From contig PEYM01000086.1 of the NCBI GenBank assembly GCA_002774365.1, positions 1 through 40,577 on the forward strand: a stretch of DNA of 40,577 bases, in the 5' to 3' direction. The first letter of the stretch is position 1. Every line of letters starts with the position of its first letter. The DNA is from Candidatus Saganbacteria bacterium CG08_land_8_20_14_0_20_45_16. GTDB taxonomy: Bacteria; Margulisbacteria; WOR-1; O2-12-FULL-45-9. The notes beneath the pieces are model-generated. The model had not been told where the DNA came from and did not search any database. It worked only from the letters and a program-made list of their open reading frames with translations. Below are positions 6,220 through 14,015 of the stretch, one piece after another. The position numbers were made by a program, and so were the translations under genes.

Positions 6220-6873
6220 TTAAAGCGCCCAAGCTAAACCAGCTGCCCACTCCAAACCATTGGTCAAAGATGCCCCACGCAGCCAATGCGCGGCCAGCTC
6301 CACTTGCCAGGAAAGATTGGCTGCTAGGTTATACTTCAGGCCAAGATCAGCTTCAAGGTCCGTGATCTGACTGCCATGGGATTGGGAAACCAGCGTGGCC
6401 TTGGTACCAATATAAGGGGTTGCAGTAGCAGAATAGAACTTCACATTCTTGCCCAGAATAAGGCCAACTTTACCTGCCGTCTGATCAATGGCCAGCGCGC
6501 CGTGGCTCGTTACCTTGGTCACTTCTAGCCCGACCAAAAAAGACAAATCAAGCGGCGCCCGGCTGCCTAATTTATTTTTTATAACGCCGTACTCAATGTC
6601 CAGACCTATCGTTTGAAATACTTGGCCAGCCACCGCAGGATAACTACCAGGAACAACATAAGCCAAGGCATTCCAGCAATCAGCAAAACCATAACCTATT
6701 TTAAACTCAACCCCGCTTTGATTAAGATCAGCTTGACTGCTAAAACTTCGGCTAAAATAGTCGCTCTGCACAACCATTTTTTGCGGCGCAAGAATGCCTG
6801 AAGTATTTAAAAGATAAGCCTGACTGGTTGAGGCTAAACAAATAAATAAAAGCAGTCCAATTTTAAATCTCAT
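6220..6873 (-). CDS. Outer-membrane beta-barrel-like protein with signal peptide
   Basis: A Sec signal peptide is clear (MRFKIGLLLFICLASTSQA, cleavage near residue 19-20). The rest of the 217 residues is built from alternating polar/hydrophobic stretches typical of outer-membrane strands, for example VEFKIGYGFADCWNALAYV, LSFLVGLEVTKV, ATLVSQSH and NLSWQVELAAHWL, and the chain ends in an aromatic-containing strand (GLEWAAGLAWAL). No named family is recognised. It lies 15 nt downstream of the UPF0182 gene on the same strand, so the two are probably co-transcribed. A small barrel of 8-10 strands is inferred. Function unknown. Confidence 0.65.
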   Translation of the reverse strand: MRFKIGLLLFICLASTSQAYLLNTSGILAPQKMVVQSDYFSRSFSSQADLNQSGVEFKIGYGFADCWNALAYVVPGSYPAVAGQVFQTIGLDIEYGVIKNKLGSRAPLDLSFLVGLEVTKVTSHGALAIDQTAGKVGLILGKNVKFYSATATPYIGTKATLVSQSHGSQITDLEADLGLKYNLAANLSWQVELAAHWLRGASLTNGLEWAAGLAWAL

Positions 6874-6888
6874 TGTTAGTCACCCAGC

Positions 6889-9651
6889 TTACTTGGCTAA
6901 ATCTTGCAAAACTTTCTTTAGCTCTTGCAGCTTATCGCCAAATTCACCAAAACTCCCCTGCTTGAGCTTGGTTTGCGCCTGGTCAAATAAGCCCAGCGCC
7001 TTGGTTGCCAGCTCCTTAGGGTTGAGATATTGCAGGGTTTCAACCGCTGGTCTTATCCCGGTCGTCGAGACCTTGCCAGAAAAGACCGAGGACAAAGCTT
7101 GGCCCAAAGTTTCAGCCATGACAACATTTTTATCAAAAGCCACGATCACCCTTTTTAGCTCTGGCAGCTCGCCAGACGCAGCCTCAAGATAAATCGGCTC
7201 AACATAAAGGATCGACTGCTCAATCGGGATAGCCAAAAGATTGCCACGGATTACCCGTGACCCCAACTGCCCCCACAAGGTAAACTGTTGCGAGATCTCT
7301 GTTTGCTGGTCAATCCTAGCCTCGATCTGCATTGGACCATAGATCAATTTATCCTTGGGGAATTTATAAACTAATAATTTACCATAGTTAGGCATGTCTG
7401 ACCTGGCCGCGAGCCAAGAGATCATATTATCTTTTGTATTAGGCGTAAAAGGCAGCATCAGCAAAAATTCTTCGCTTTTCTCGCCTGGCAAACGCATGAT
7501 CGTATAATAAGCATCCATTTTTTGCTCTGTCCCGGCATAGATCTCTTTAGGAATATTCCACAGGTCCTCCTGGTTATAAAATACCTGGGGATCTTCCATG
7601 TGAAAAACCGCATATTTTCTGGCCTGGACCATAAACAGGTCATACGGGTAGCGCAAATGTTGTTTTAAGTCGGCAGACATTGCTGAGAAAGGCTTGAAAA
7701 GCTTAGGATAGATCTTGGCATAGGTCCTGGCCAAGGGGTCGCTCCCATCCACAATATAAAAAGTTACATTACCGTTGTAAGCATCAATAACCACTTTGAT
7801 CGAGTTCCGAATATAATTAAATTGCTGAAAACCCGCCCCGCTGGGGTCAGAATAAGGGAAAAGGTTAGACAACGTGTAAGCATCTTGGACCCAAAAAAGC
7901 CGGCCAGTATCACCAATCACCAGGTAAGGATCACTGTCATAACTTAAGAACGGCGCAATTTTAGTGACCCGCTGGCGGATCGAGCGGTCAAACATGATCC
8001 GGCTCTTAGAACTGATATAATTAGTCAGCAGGATCTTGAGATCAGCGTATTTAACTGCAAAGGCCAGCCGCCTGGCCAAGGAACTTAGCCGCACCCCGCC
8101 CTGACCTTGGTAAGAAGCATAAACATTTTTGTCGCCTTTGGGATAATCAAATTCTTCTTCTGTAGTATTAACAATCACATACTGTTTTGACTCTTCACCA
8201 TAATATATTTCCGGCCGGCTTATCTTCAGCGAGGTCAGACCATTTGGCGGAATATCTTTGATCATGAAATATGGCATGCCTTCTGAAGTCTGCTCGTTGA
8301 CCGGAGAAAGGCAGAGCCCATAGCCATGGGTAAATTTTAGGTGCTCGTTAATCCAGGTTTGGGCTTTGTCTGGCAATTTTTCCGCCCGCATCTCGCGCGG
8401 CGAAAGCATCACCTGCTGGTAACGGCCATTTATATTATAGCGGTCAATATCAACATCAGAAAAATCATAGTAAAGCCTGATCCCTTGCAACTGGCGGTAA
8501 GTTTTAAGCAGCGGCCGCGGGTCCCACAGCCTAATGTTGCTAATGGTCATAGGATTACGCCGCACATCTCCAAGGCTAAGATTTTGATTGGCACTAAACG
8601 CCTGCTCCTCAATCTTGTCCAAGCCATAACCCAAACGGGTAAATTTTATTGAGTTCTTAATATAGGGAGCTTCCATGGAGATCTCATTGGGCTTGACCTG
8701 AAAGTTTTGCACGATCGAAGGATAAATCCCCCCCATGACCAAGGCTATGATCAGATAAGCGCCCAGACCTACCACTGGCAACTTATAATCTTTTTGAAAA
8801 ATATTAGCGATCAGTAAGCCAGCCAAGATCACCAGCAGCATAATTTGCAAATTATAGCCAAGTAATTGGACCTTAACATCAGTATAACCAGCGCCAAAAA
8901 CCACGCCCCGAGCAGAATAAAGGATATTAAACTCACCAAGCCAAAGGCCCCAAGCCAAGACCAAGGCCAAGCCAGCCAGCAAAACCGCTAAGTGGGCTTT
9001 TACACCTTTAGCAAAAATAAAGCTAAAACCCTTAAAAGAAAAAGCCATTCTGGTCAAATAAAACCAAACCGCCCCAATCAAGGAAAAGACCAGGGCCGAC
9101 ATGATAAAACCTTGCACAAATTTTTGCAGCGGAAATTGAAAGAGATAAAAGCTAATATCGCGGCCAAAGATCGGATCAGCCGTGCCAAACGCCACTGCAT
9201 TAAGCGCCTTTAACCAGACCTCCCATTGAGTAACAGCTGATAACCCCATAAAAATCGCCAGACAAACAATCCCAGCCCACCACCATCGGTCCAAATGAAA
9301 CATTGGCCCAGCTTTTGGTGTAACATTAACATATCCATTTTCATCCGCCTCCCCTGCCTCACCAAAAATCTGCTTAATAAAGTTCTGGACATTGGGCAGG
9401 GCTGCTCTTTGCTGATTAAGATGAGCAGTTAAACGTTGCACCACAAGATAGTTCAGCGCCAAGATCAAAAAGGCCAAGAGGGCAAAGCCCACCGCACACA
9501 ACACTTGGGCAAAAATATTGGTCCAGAGCACTGAAGTAACCCCTAAGTTATCAAACCATAGATAAGTAGGATAAAAAGAAACCAAGGACTGGACCAGTGA
9601 CCAAGCCAGCAAAATAATAATTGGCCACATAAACATTGGTATTTTTTTCAT
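6889..9651 (-). CDS. UPF0182 family integral membrane protein
   Basis: The 920-residue product matches UPF0182 (COG1615). About seven to eight membrane segments fill the first 310 residues, starting with PMFMWPIIILLAWSLVQSLV and including WWWAGIVCLAIFMGLSAVT and VILAGLLIANIF. A long soluble, probably extracytoplasmic part follows, with the family-typical blocks NIRLWDPRPLL (DxRPL), DVDIDRYNI, VYASYQGQGGVRLSSL and DSDPYLVI...LFWVQDAYT. The last 80 residues form helices (GLFDQAQTKLKQGSF...). Function of the family is unknown. Usual length is 900-1000, so it is intact. A GGGGGA ribosome-binding site precedes the ATG. It probably forms an operon with the small barrel gene and diverges from the antiporter gene across only 60 bp. 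Confidence 0.9.
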   Translation of the reverse strand: MKKIPMFMWPIIILLAWSLVQSLVSFYPTYLWFDNLGVTSVLWTNIFAQVLCAVGFALLAFLILALNYLVVQRLTAHLNQQRAALPNVQNFIKQIFGEAGEADENGYVNVTPKAGPMFHLDRWWWAGIVCLAIFMGLSAVTQWEVWLKALNAVAFGTADPIFGRDISFYLFQFPLQKFVQGFIMSALVFSLIGAVWFYLTRMAFSFKGFSFIFAKGVKAHLAVLLAGLALVLAWGLWLGEFNILYSARGVVFGAGYTDVKVQLLGYNLQIMLLVILAGLLIANIFQKDYKLPVVGLGAYLIIALVMGGIYPSIVQNFQVKPNEISMEAPYIKNSIKFTRLGYGLDKIEEQAFSANQNLSLGDVRRNPMTISNIRLWDPRPLLKTYRQLQGIRLYYDFSDVDIDRYNINGRYQQVMLSPREMRAEKLPDKAQTWINEHLKFTHGYGLCLSPVNEQTSEGMPYFMIKDIPPNGLTSLKISRPEIYYGEESKQYVIVNTTEEEFDYPKGDKNVYASYQGQGGVRLSSLARRLAFAVKYADLKILLTNYISSKSRIMFDRSIRQRVTKIAPFLSYDSDPYLVIGDTGRLFWVQDAYTLSNLFPYSDPSGAGFQQFNYIRNSIKVVIDAYNGNVTFYIVDGSDPLARTYAKIYPKLFKPFSAMSADLKQHLRYPYDLFMVQARKYAVFHMEDPQVFYNQEDLWNIPKEIYAGTEQKMDAYYTIMRLPGEKSEEFLLMLPFTPNTKDNMISWLAARSDMPNYGKLLVYKFPKDKLIYGPMQIEARIDQQTEISQQFTLWGQLGSRVIRGNLLAIPIEQSILYVEPIYLEAASGELPELKRVIVAFDKNVVMAETLGQALSSVFSGKVSTTGIRPAVETLQYLNPKELATKALGLFDQAQTKLKQGSFGEFGDKLQELKKVLQDLAK

Positions 9652-9683
9652 TAAAAATCCCCCTTCAATTTTTGGTAGTCCCT

Positions 9684-9712
9684 ATTATCTTATTATGCTA
9701 TCATATTTCCAA
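9684..9712. promoter_or_regulatory. Overlapping divergent promoters between UPF0182 and antiporter genes
   Basis: Minus strand: TTGGAA (complement of 9707-9712), 17 nt, GATAAT (complement of 9684-9689), serving UPF0182. Plus strand: extended -10 TGCTATCAT (9696-9704), ending 7 nt before the antiporter ATG at 9712, again predicting a leaderless mRNA. The two overlap, so they should compete for polymerase. Confidence 0.45.
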
Positions 9713-10911
9713 TGTTTAGCAACTTTGTTAATGCCCTGCAAACACCACTTTTTAATATTCTTTTCCTGGTAGCCATTGCCTGGAGCATTGCCATTATCCT
9801 TGAGCGGATCAGGATCCCTTTGATCATTGGCGAACTCATGGCTGGCATTGTGATCGGCCCAGCCGTACTTAACATTATCAAGCCCTCTTCAGAAATTGAT
9901 CTATTGGCCAGTCTGGGCATGTTTTTCTTAATGTTTTATGCTGGTCTAGAAAACAGCCCCCGCCACTTAAGAAAGACCCTTAAGCAATCGCTTTGGATCG
10001 GGCTGTCTGGTTTGGTCCTGCCGTTTGGCCTTGGCGTAGCAGTTGTGCTTGCTTTTGGTGGTAATCCCTTTCAAGCCGTGCTTATTGGCACAGCTATTTC
10101 TGGCACCTCCATGGTCACCAAGACCAGGATCCTTAGCGATTTAAAACTGATCAAGTCCCAGCTCGGCTACAATATGATGGGCGCGGCTATTTTTGATAAC
10201 ATTTTGATTTTCTTGACTATTTCAATTCTGATCAAGATTGCCAGCAACCACGGTTTTCATTTTGTTGACGCTCTGCTCACCGGCATTGATGCCCTAGCTT
10301 TTTTTGCGGTTACCCTGGCCATCGGCTACCTGATCTTTCCCAAGTTCTCTAAATATTTTTCTACCCGTCAAGGCAAAGGGTTTACTTTTGCGCTCTTGAT
10401 GGGTTTTCTCTTTGCTATCCTGGCCGAATCTATCCGCCTGCCATTTATTCTTGGCGCATATTTAGCTGGCTTATTTGTGCGAGAAGAAATTATGAGCGCC
10501 TCACTTTTTCAAAAGATGAGGGACCGGTTCCTAGCAATCGCGCATGGTTTCCTGGGACCGATCTTTATCATGAGCATTGCCTTTAAAATAGATTTCTCGG
10601 TTTTGGCCAAAGATTTTTGGCTGATTGGCAGCTTGTTCTTAGCCGCGTTTATGGGCAAATTAGCTGGCGTTTATTTTGGCGCCAGGTTCTCAGGCAGCTC
10701 AAACAAAGAAGCAACCATTATGGGCTTGGCCATGAACGGCCGGGGTGAGATCGAGCTGATCATTGCCTTTATCGGACTGCAATTGGGAATTATCAATGCT
10801 GAACAGCTCTCAGTCCTAATTATTGCGGCGTTTCTCTGCACGCTTTTAGCCCCAATTCTCTTAAATTTTGTCCTGCACGGGGTCAAGTTAAAACAGCTTG
10901 CAAAAATTTAG
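9712..10911 (+). CDS. CPA2-type cation:proton antiporter with altered ion-site motif
   Basis: The 399-residue protein has about 11-12 membrane helices and the hallmarks of the CPA2/Kef family: IRIPLIIGELMAGIVIGP near the N-terminus, LASLGMFFLMFYAGLE, an unwound helix with GTAISGTSMVTKTRIL, LPFILGAYLAGLFVRE and PIFIMSIAFKIDF. Members exchange Na+ or K+ for protons. In well-studied members (NapA, NhaA) the ion site contains two adjacent Asp; here the equivalent motif reads GAAIFDNILIF (Asp162-Asn163), so the second acidic residue is replaced by Asn. There is no C-terminal RCK/TrkA-N domain. It ends with a 4-nt convergent overlap with the LOG-family gene. Ion specificity cannot be assigned. Confidence 0.8.
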   Translation: MFSNFVNALQTPLFNILFLVAIAWSIAIILERIRIPLIIGELMAGIVIGPAVLNIIKPSSEIDLLASLGMFFLMFYAGLENSPRHLRKTLKQSLWIGLSGLVLPFGLGVAVVLAFGGNPFQAVLIGTAISGTSMVTKTRILSDLKLIKSQLGYNMMGAAIFDNILIFLTISILIKIASNHGFHFVDALLTGIDALAFFAVTLAIGYLIFPKFSKYFSTRQGKGFTFALLMGFLFAILAESIRLPFILGAYLAGLFVREEIMSASLFQKMRDRFLAIAHGFLGPIFIMSIAFKIDFSVLAKDFWLIGSLFLAAFMGKLAGVYFGARFSGSSNKEATIMGLAMNGRGEIELIIAFIGLQLGIINAEQLSVLIIAAFLCTLLAPILLNFVLHGVKLKQLAKI

Positions 10912-11936
10912 GCTTGGTTAAGATCGCGGATCAGTTGGGCCAACCTGGCAAAACCATGGCGGTCAAAACAAAAACAAATCCTGGGCAAATGCAAGTGGTC
11001 TTTTTCCCTAACCTCAACCGGCAACGGGCCTGAAGGATTAATTTGGCCGGCAATAATATCAGCATATTTTTTTGAGAGCTTGGCTAAATATTTTTCCGAG
11101 AGCGGCTTTTGGAGCCTGATAATCGTAGTCTCCCTACCGTAACGGATAGAATGATAAAGCCGATAAAAATCAATTACTTCTTGGGCTGCTGCTTTGGCCG
11201 AGCTAACGATCTTAAAGAGTGACCGGTCAACCGGCCTGATAAATTTACCTTTAACTAAACCCTCTTCAATAAATCTTAGCCAGTTTTTCCAATATTTTCT
11301 CCCCGGCGCCTCAACCATCACAATCGGCCGCGGAGTAGCTTTGCCGGTCTGGGCCAAAGTTAAGACCTCAAAACCCTCATCATGTGTGCCAAAACCACCT
11401 GGAAATAAAACTGTGGCGTCTGACTCTTTAATAAAGGCCAGCTTGCGGGTATAAAAATATTTAACATTGATCAATTTTTCGCCAGGAATAACATAAGGGT
11501 TAACTTTTTGTTCAAGGGGCAGCTTGATCTTGACCGCAAAGCCACTCTTGCCAGCCCCTTTATTAGCCGCCTCCATCACCCCGCCACCGCCACCGGTAAT
11601 CACCATAAAACCTTGGGCTGCGATCAGCCGGGAAAACTCCTCGGCCAATAAGTACTCCTTATCTTCTGCCGGAGAGCGGTGCGAGCCAAAAAGCGCGACT
11701 TTTTTGATCTCACGATATGGGGCAAAGGTGCGAAAGATATGGCGTAGTTCTTTTAAGGTATTGTTGATCAGATAAAGATCGTGTTCATCTGCTTTATCTT
11801 GGTGCAGTTTAATGACAGTTGTAAACAAATCATGAATGTAAGAACGGGTCTGCGGAGTGCTAAAGTCCTTGGCTAATTCGTCAATCAGCTTGTCTATTTT
11901 GGGATTGCCAGTAGCATATGGTTTATGGTTTGGCAT
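10908..11936 (-). CDS. LOG-family (TIGR00730-like) nucleotide phosphoribohydrolase / Rossmann protein
   Basis: The 342-residue protein contains the LOG-family hallmarks: VALFGSHRS (80-88), the phosphate loop TGGGGGVMEAANKGA (114-128), the Arg-Lys pair in FYTRKLAFIK and the active-site PGGFGTHDEGFE (179-190). Family enzymes cleave the N-glycosidic bond of nucleoside 5'-monophosphates, originally named lysine decarboxylase-like by error. An extra 75-residue helical N-terminus and a 100-residue C-terminus make it longer than the compact 190-residue plant-type LOG, fitting the larger COG1611 group. It is the third gene of a minus-strand run rpsT-ispE-this gene, 18 nt behind ispE. The physiological substrate is unknown. 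Confidence 0.8.
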   Translation of the reverse strand: MPNHKPYATGNPKIDKLIDELAKDFSTPQTRSYIHDLFTTVIKLHQDKADEHDLYLINNTLKELRHIFRTFAPYREIKKVALFGSHRSPAEDKEYLLAEEFSRLIAAQGFMVITGGGGGVMEAANKGAGKSGFAVKIKLPLEQKVNPYVIPGEKLINVKYFYTRKLAFIKESDATVLFPGGFGTHDEGFEVLTLAQTGKATPRPIVMVEAPGRKYWKNWLRFIEEGLVKGKFIRPVDRSLFKIVSSAKAAAQEVIDFYRLYHSIRYGRETTIIRLQKPLSEKYLAKLSKKYADIIAGQINPSGPLPVEVREKDHLHLPRICFCFDRHGFARLAQLIRDLNQA

Positions 11937-11954
11937 AATATTTTTACCTCTACT

Positions 11955-12818
11955 TTACGCCCCTCTCCCTCTGGAAGAGGGATTGGGGGTGAGAGCTTCT
12001 ATTCCTTTTTCAATCGTCTCCACCAGATAGCTCCTAGTATACTCTTTTTTTATCTTTTCCAAAATAACTTCTGCGTCAGCTCTTTTATTAACCACGCCAA
12101 AGACCGTTGGCCCAGAGCCTGACATCTGGGCTTCAGAACAACCCAGGGCCAAAAGCTTTTCTTTTATCCTGCCAATCTCTGGAAATTTTCCAATTACCGG
12201 CAGTTCCAAATAGTTCTTCCCTTCATTGTGCGCCAGAGGCGCATCCGCCTTCGGCAGAAACATTTTATCAAATTCTTCATAAGCCCATTTGGTGGAGACC
12301 TCAAAATCCGGTTTAACTAATATAAAGTAAGTCTTGGGCCAAGGCTCTTGCTGCGTGACCTTTTCTCCCCGCCCCTCGACCAAGCAGATCCCGCCAGTTA
12401 AGCAGAACGAAACATCAGAACCAATTTGACCCCCTAAATCCAACAATTTTTTTGGTGTGAGTTGTGAGGTACGGGGTATGAGGGAATTTAAACCAAATAA
12501 AACAGCCGCTGCATCAGCCGATCCGCCAGCCAGTCCTGCTGCCATAGGAATTCTCTTTTCAATATGAACCCTCACACCTGACACCTCATCGCTCATACCT
12601 AAAAGTTTTTCCGCCGCTTTATACGCGATATTCTTTGGCCCAACAGGTACGCGGGGATCATCACAAGTCACTTCAATCCCAGAAGCCGCAAATTCAACAG
12701 TAACATAATCACAGAGGGAAACAGATTGCATGAGGGACTCAAGGTTGTGGAAGCCGTCATCGCGCAAAGATAACACACGTAGGGAAAGGTTAATCTTGGC
12801 AAAAGCCTTAAGCTTCAC
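11955..12818 (-). CDS. ispE: 4-diphosphocytidyl-2-C-methyl-D-erythritol kinase
   Basis: This GHMP kinase phosphorylates CDP-methylerythritol in the MEP pathway of isoprenoid synthesis. The protein begins MKLKAFAKINLSL with the catalytic Lys-Asn motif, has the ATP loop PMAAGLAGGSADAAA (91-105) and later GSDVSFCLTGG and MSGSGPTVFG, all diagnostic. I prefer the GTG at 12818 to a TTG one codon earlier because the standard N-terminus starts at M(K)LKA; the gene is 3-6 nt behind rpsT. The C-terminal tail (EALTPNPSSRGRGA) is encoded by a palindromic repeat element and is not part of the kinase fold. Two 7-bp-period repeat arrays lie within the gene, covering about residues 73-83 and 112-122. Confidence 0.93.
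   Translation of the reverse strand: MKLKAFAKINLSLRVLSLRDDGFHNLESLMQSVSLCDYVTVEFAASGIEVTCDDPRVPVGPKNIAYKAAEKLLGMSDEVSGVRVHIEKRIPMAAGLAGGSADAAAVLFGLNSLIPRTSQLTPKKLLDLGGQIGSDVSFCLTGGICLVEGRGEKVTQQEPWPKTYFILVKPDFEVSTKWAYEEFDKMFLPKADAPLAHNEGKNYLELPVIGKFPEIGRIKEKLLALGCSEAQMSGSGPTVFGVVNKRADAEVILEKIKKEYTRSYLVETIEKGIEALTPNPSSRGRGA
11958..11994 (-). repeat. REP-like palindromic element forming the C-terminus of IspE
   Basis: The plus strand contains CCCTCT (11967-11972), loop GGA, AGAGGG (11976-11981), flanked by CCCCTCTCC and GATTGGGGGTGAG. This is the widespread C-rich palindromic repeat that encodes TPNPSSRGRG-type tails when it falls at a gene end. It provides the last ten or so codons of ispE and could act as a processing or pausing site before the LOG gene. 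Confidence 0.6.
12454..12484. repeat. Heptamer tandem array 1 inside ispE
   Basis: Plus strand reads in 7-bp steps: GGTGTGA, GTTGTGA, GGTACGG, GGTATGA, GGG. The unit (GGTRTGA) recurs in the opposite orientation at 12569-12600. It encodes part of the IPRTSQ loop region of IspE. Confidence 0.6.
12569..12600. repeat. Heptamer tandem array 2 inside ispE, inverted
   Basis: Minus strand reads AGGTATG, AGCGATG, AGGTGTC, AGGTGTG, AGGG: the same heptamer unit as at 12454-12484 but in the opposite orientation, so the two arrays also form an imperfect inverted repeat about 85 bp apart. It encodes the LLGMSDEVSGVRV region of IspE. Confidence 0.6.
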
Positions 12819-12824
12819 CAAGTC

Positions 12825-13082
12825 TTAGCCCTTGATTTTGTTCAGCAAACGGGATTTTTTCCTGGCCGCCTTATTCTTATGGATAATGCCGCGCTGGGCT
12901 GCCTTATCAATGAGTGAAATTGCCTGCTTGACCAAATCTAGCGCCTCAACAGCTTTTGTTAAGACAGCTTTTTCAGCGACCTTAAAAGCCTTTTTAACCG
13001 CTTTTTTAGCCGTAGAATTTCTCTCTTTTCGCTTCTTAGAAGTTTTTACCCGCTTTTGAGCAGATTTTGATCGCAGTACCAT
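12825..13082 (-). CDS. rpsT: 30S ribosomal protein S20
   Basis: The 85-residue, very basic, all-helical protein fits S20, which binds 16S rRNA: MVLRSKSAQKRVKTSKKRKERN at the start, KKAVKKAFKVAEK in the middle and the conserved end GIIHKNKAARKKSRLLNKI. Usual length is 85-90. I start at 13082 because an AGGAGG ribosome-binding site lies 6 nt upstream and the N-terminus then matches the family; longer upstream starts add unrelated residues. It leads a minus-strand operon with ispE and the LOG-family gene. Confidence 0.93.
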   Translation of the reverse strand: MVLRSKSAQKRVKTSKKRKERNSTAKKAVKKAFKVAEKAVLTKAVEALDLVKQAISLIDKAAQRGIIHKNKAARKKSRLLNKIKG

Positions 13083-13111
13083 GCCTTGCCTCCTTATCAA
13101 ACTTTGAACTC

Positions 13112-13146
13112 TTGACATCATAGCACAACTTACTTTATTATGACAA
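13112..13146. promoter_or_regulatory. Overlapping divergent promoters of rpsT and accD
   Basis: Minus strand: TTGTCA (complement of 13141-13146), 18 nt, TATGAT (complement of 13117-13122) for rpsT. Plus strand: TTGACA (13112-13117), 18 nt, TATTAT (13136-13141) for accD. The accD -10 box overlaps its first ATG (13140), which bears on the start choice. Sharing of bases at 13117 implies mutual exclusion. Confidence 0.5.
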
Positions 13147-14015
13147 GCACTTTGAGCATTCACAATTGGTTTAAGAAAAAGCAGGCGGAAAAAGAGGTCC
13201 TGGGCCGGGAAAGGCTTGATATTCCAGGTGGTCTATGGGTTAAATGCTACAAGTGCGGTCAAGCACTCTTTAGCAAAGACCTGGAAAGTAATCTTAAGGT
13301 TTGCCCCAAATGCAATTATCATTTTAAGCTAACCTCAACAGAACGGATCGCCCAGCTCGCCGACGAAAAGAGCTTTAAAGAAATTAACGCTAACATAAGA
13401 TCAAAGGATTTTCTTGGGTTTAACGATGCCAAGCCTTACGCCAAAAGGATCAAAGACAGTATTACTAAGGCCAAATTAAACGATGCCATTGTCACTGGCT
13501 TAGGGAAAATTTGCGACTTGCCTTGCGCCTTGGGGATCATGGACTTTTCTTTTATGGGTGGCAGTATGGGTTCAGTGGTAGGCGAAAAGGTCACCCGTTT
13601 GATCGAAGAGGCCATTGTCAAAAAATGCCCGGTCATTATTTTTTCCGCCTCTGGCGGCGCCAGGATGCAAGAAGGGATCATGTCGCTGATGCAGATGGCC
13701 AAAACTTCGGCCGCCCTGGGCCGGCTGCGGGAAAACAGCCTGCCTTTTATTTCTGTCCTAACGGACCCAACCACTGGCGGCACCACGGCCAGCTTTGCCA
13801 TGCTGGGCGATATCAATCTAGCTGAGCCAGGCGCGCTGATTTGCTTTGCCGGGCCCAGGGTCATTGAACAAACAATCAGGCAAAAGCTGCCCCCTGGCTT
13901 TCAACGCGCGGAATATCTCCTGGATCATGGCATGATCGATTGCGTGATCAACCGCAAAGACTTAAAAGAGACCCTGGTTAAAATATTAAGGTGGTTTAAC
14001 AATGTCCAAAGATAA
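13140..14015 (+). CDS. accD: Acetyl-CoA carboxylase carboxyltransferase subunit beta
   Basis: AccD pairs with AccA to move the carboxyl group from biotin to acetyl-CoA, the first step of fatty-acid synthesis. The 291-residue protein has the four-Cys zinc ribbon at the N-terminus (Cys36, Cys39, Cys55, Cys58 in CYKCG...CPKCNYHF) and the crotonase-like core with SASGGARMQEGIMSLMQMAKT and DPTTGGTTASFA. The ATG at 13140 overlaps a predicted -10 box; if that promoter is right, translation may start at an in-frame TTG at 13152 (SIHNWFKKKQ...), still before the conserved part. The 3' end overlaps accA by 14 nt. AccB and AccC are not in the window. Confidence 0.95.
   Translation: MTSTLSIHNWFKKKQAEKEVLGRERLDIPGGLWVKCYKCGQALFSKDLESNLKVCPKCNYHFKLTSTERIAQLADEKSFKEINANIRSKDFLGFNDAKPYAKRIKDSITKAKLNDAIVTGLGKICDLPCALGIMDFSFMGGSMGSVVGEKVTRLIEEAIVKKCPVIIFSASGGARMQEGIMSLMQMAKTSAALGRLRENSLPFISVLTDPTTGGTTASFAMLGDINLAEPGALICFAGPRVIEQTIRQKLPPGFQRAEYLLDHGMIDCVINRKDLKETLVKILRWFNNVQR

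Noticed and set aside
11925-12122. 65-codon plus-strand frame starting at the LOG gene start
   Set aside because: It consists of the REP-like palindrome and antisense ispE; no ribosome-binding site or family.
12454-12600. Heptamer arrays as CRISPR or operator sites
   Set aside because: The units are 7 bp without spacers and lie in coding sequence; a different kind of repeat.
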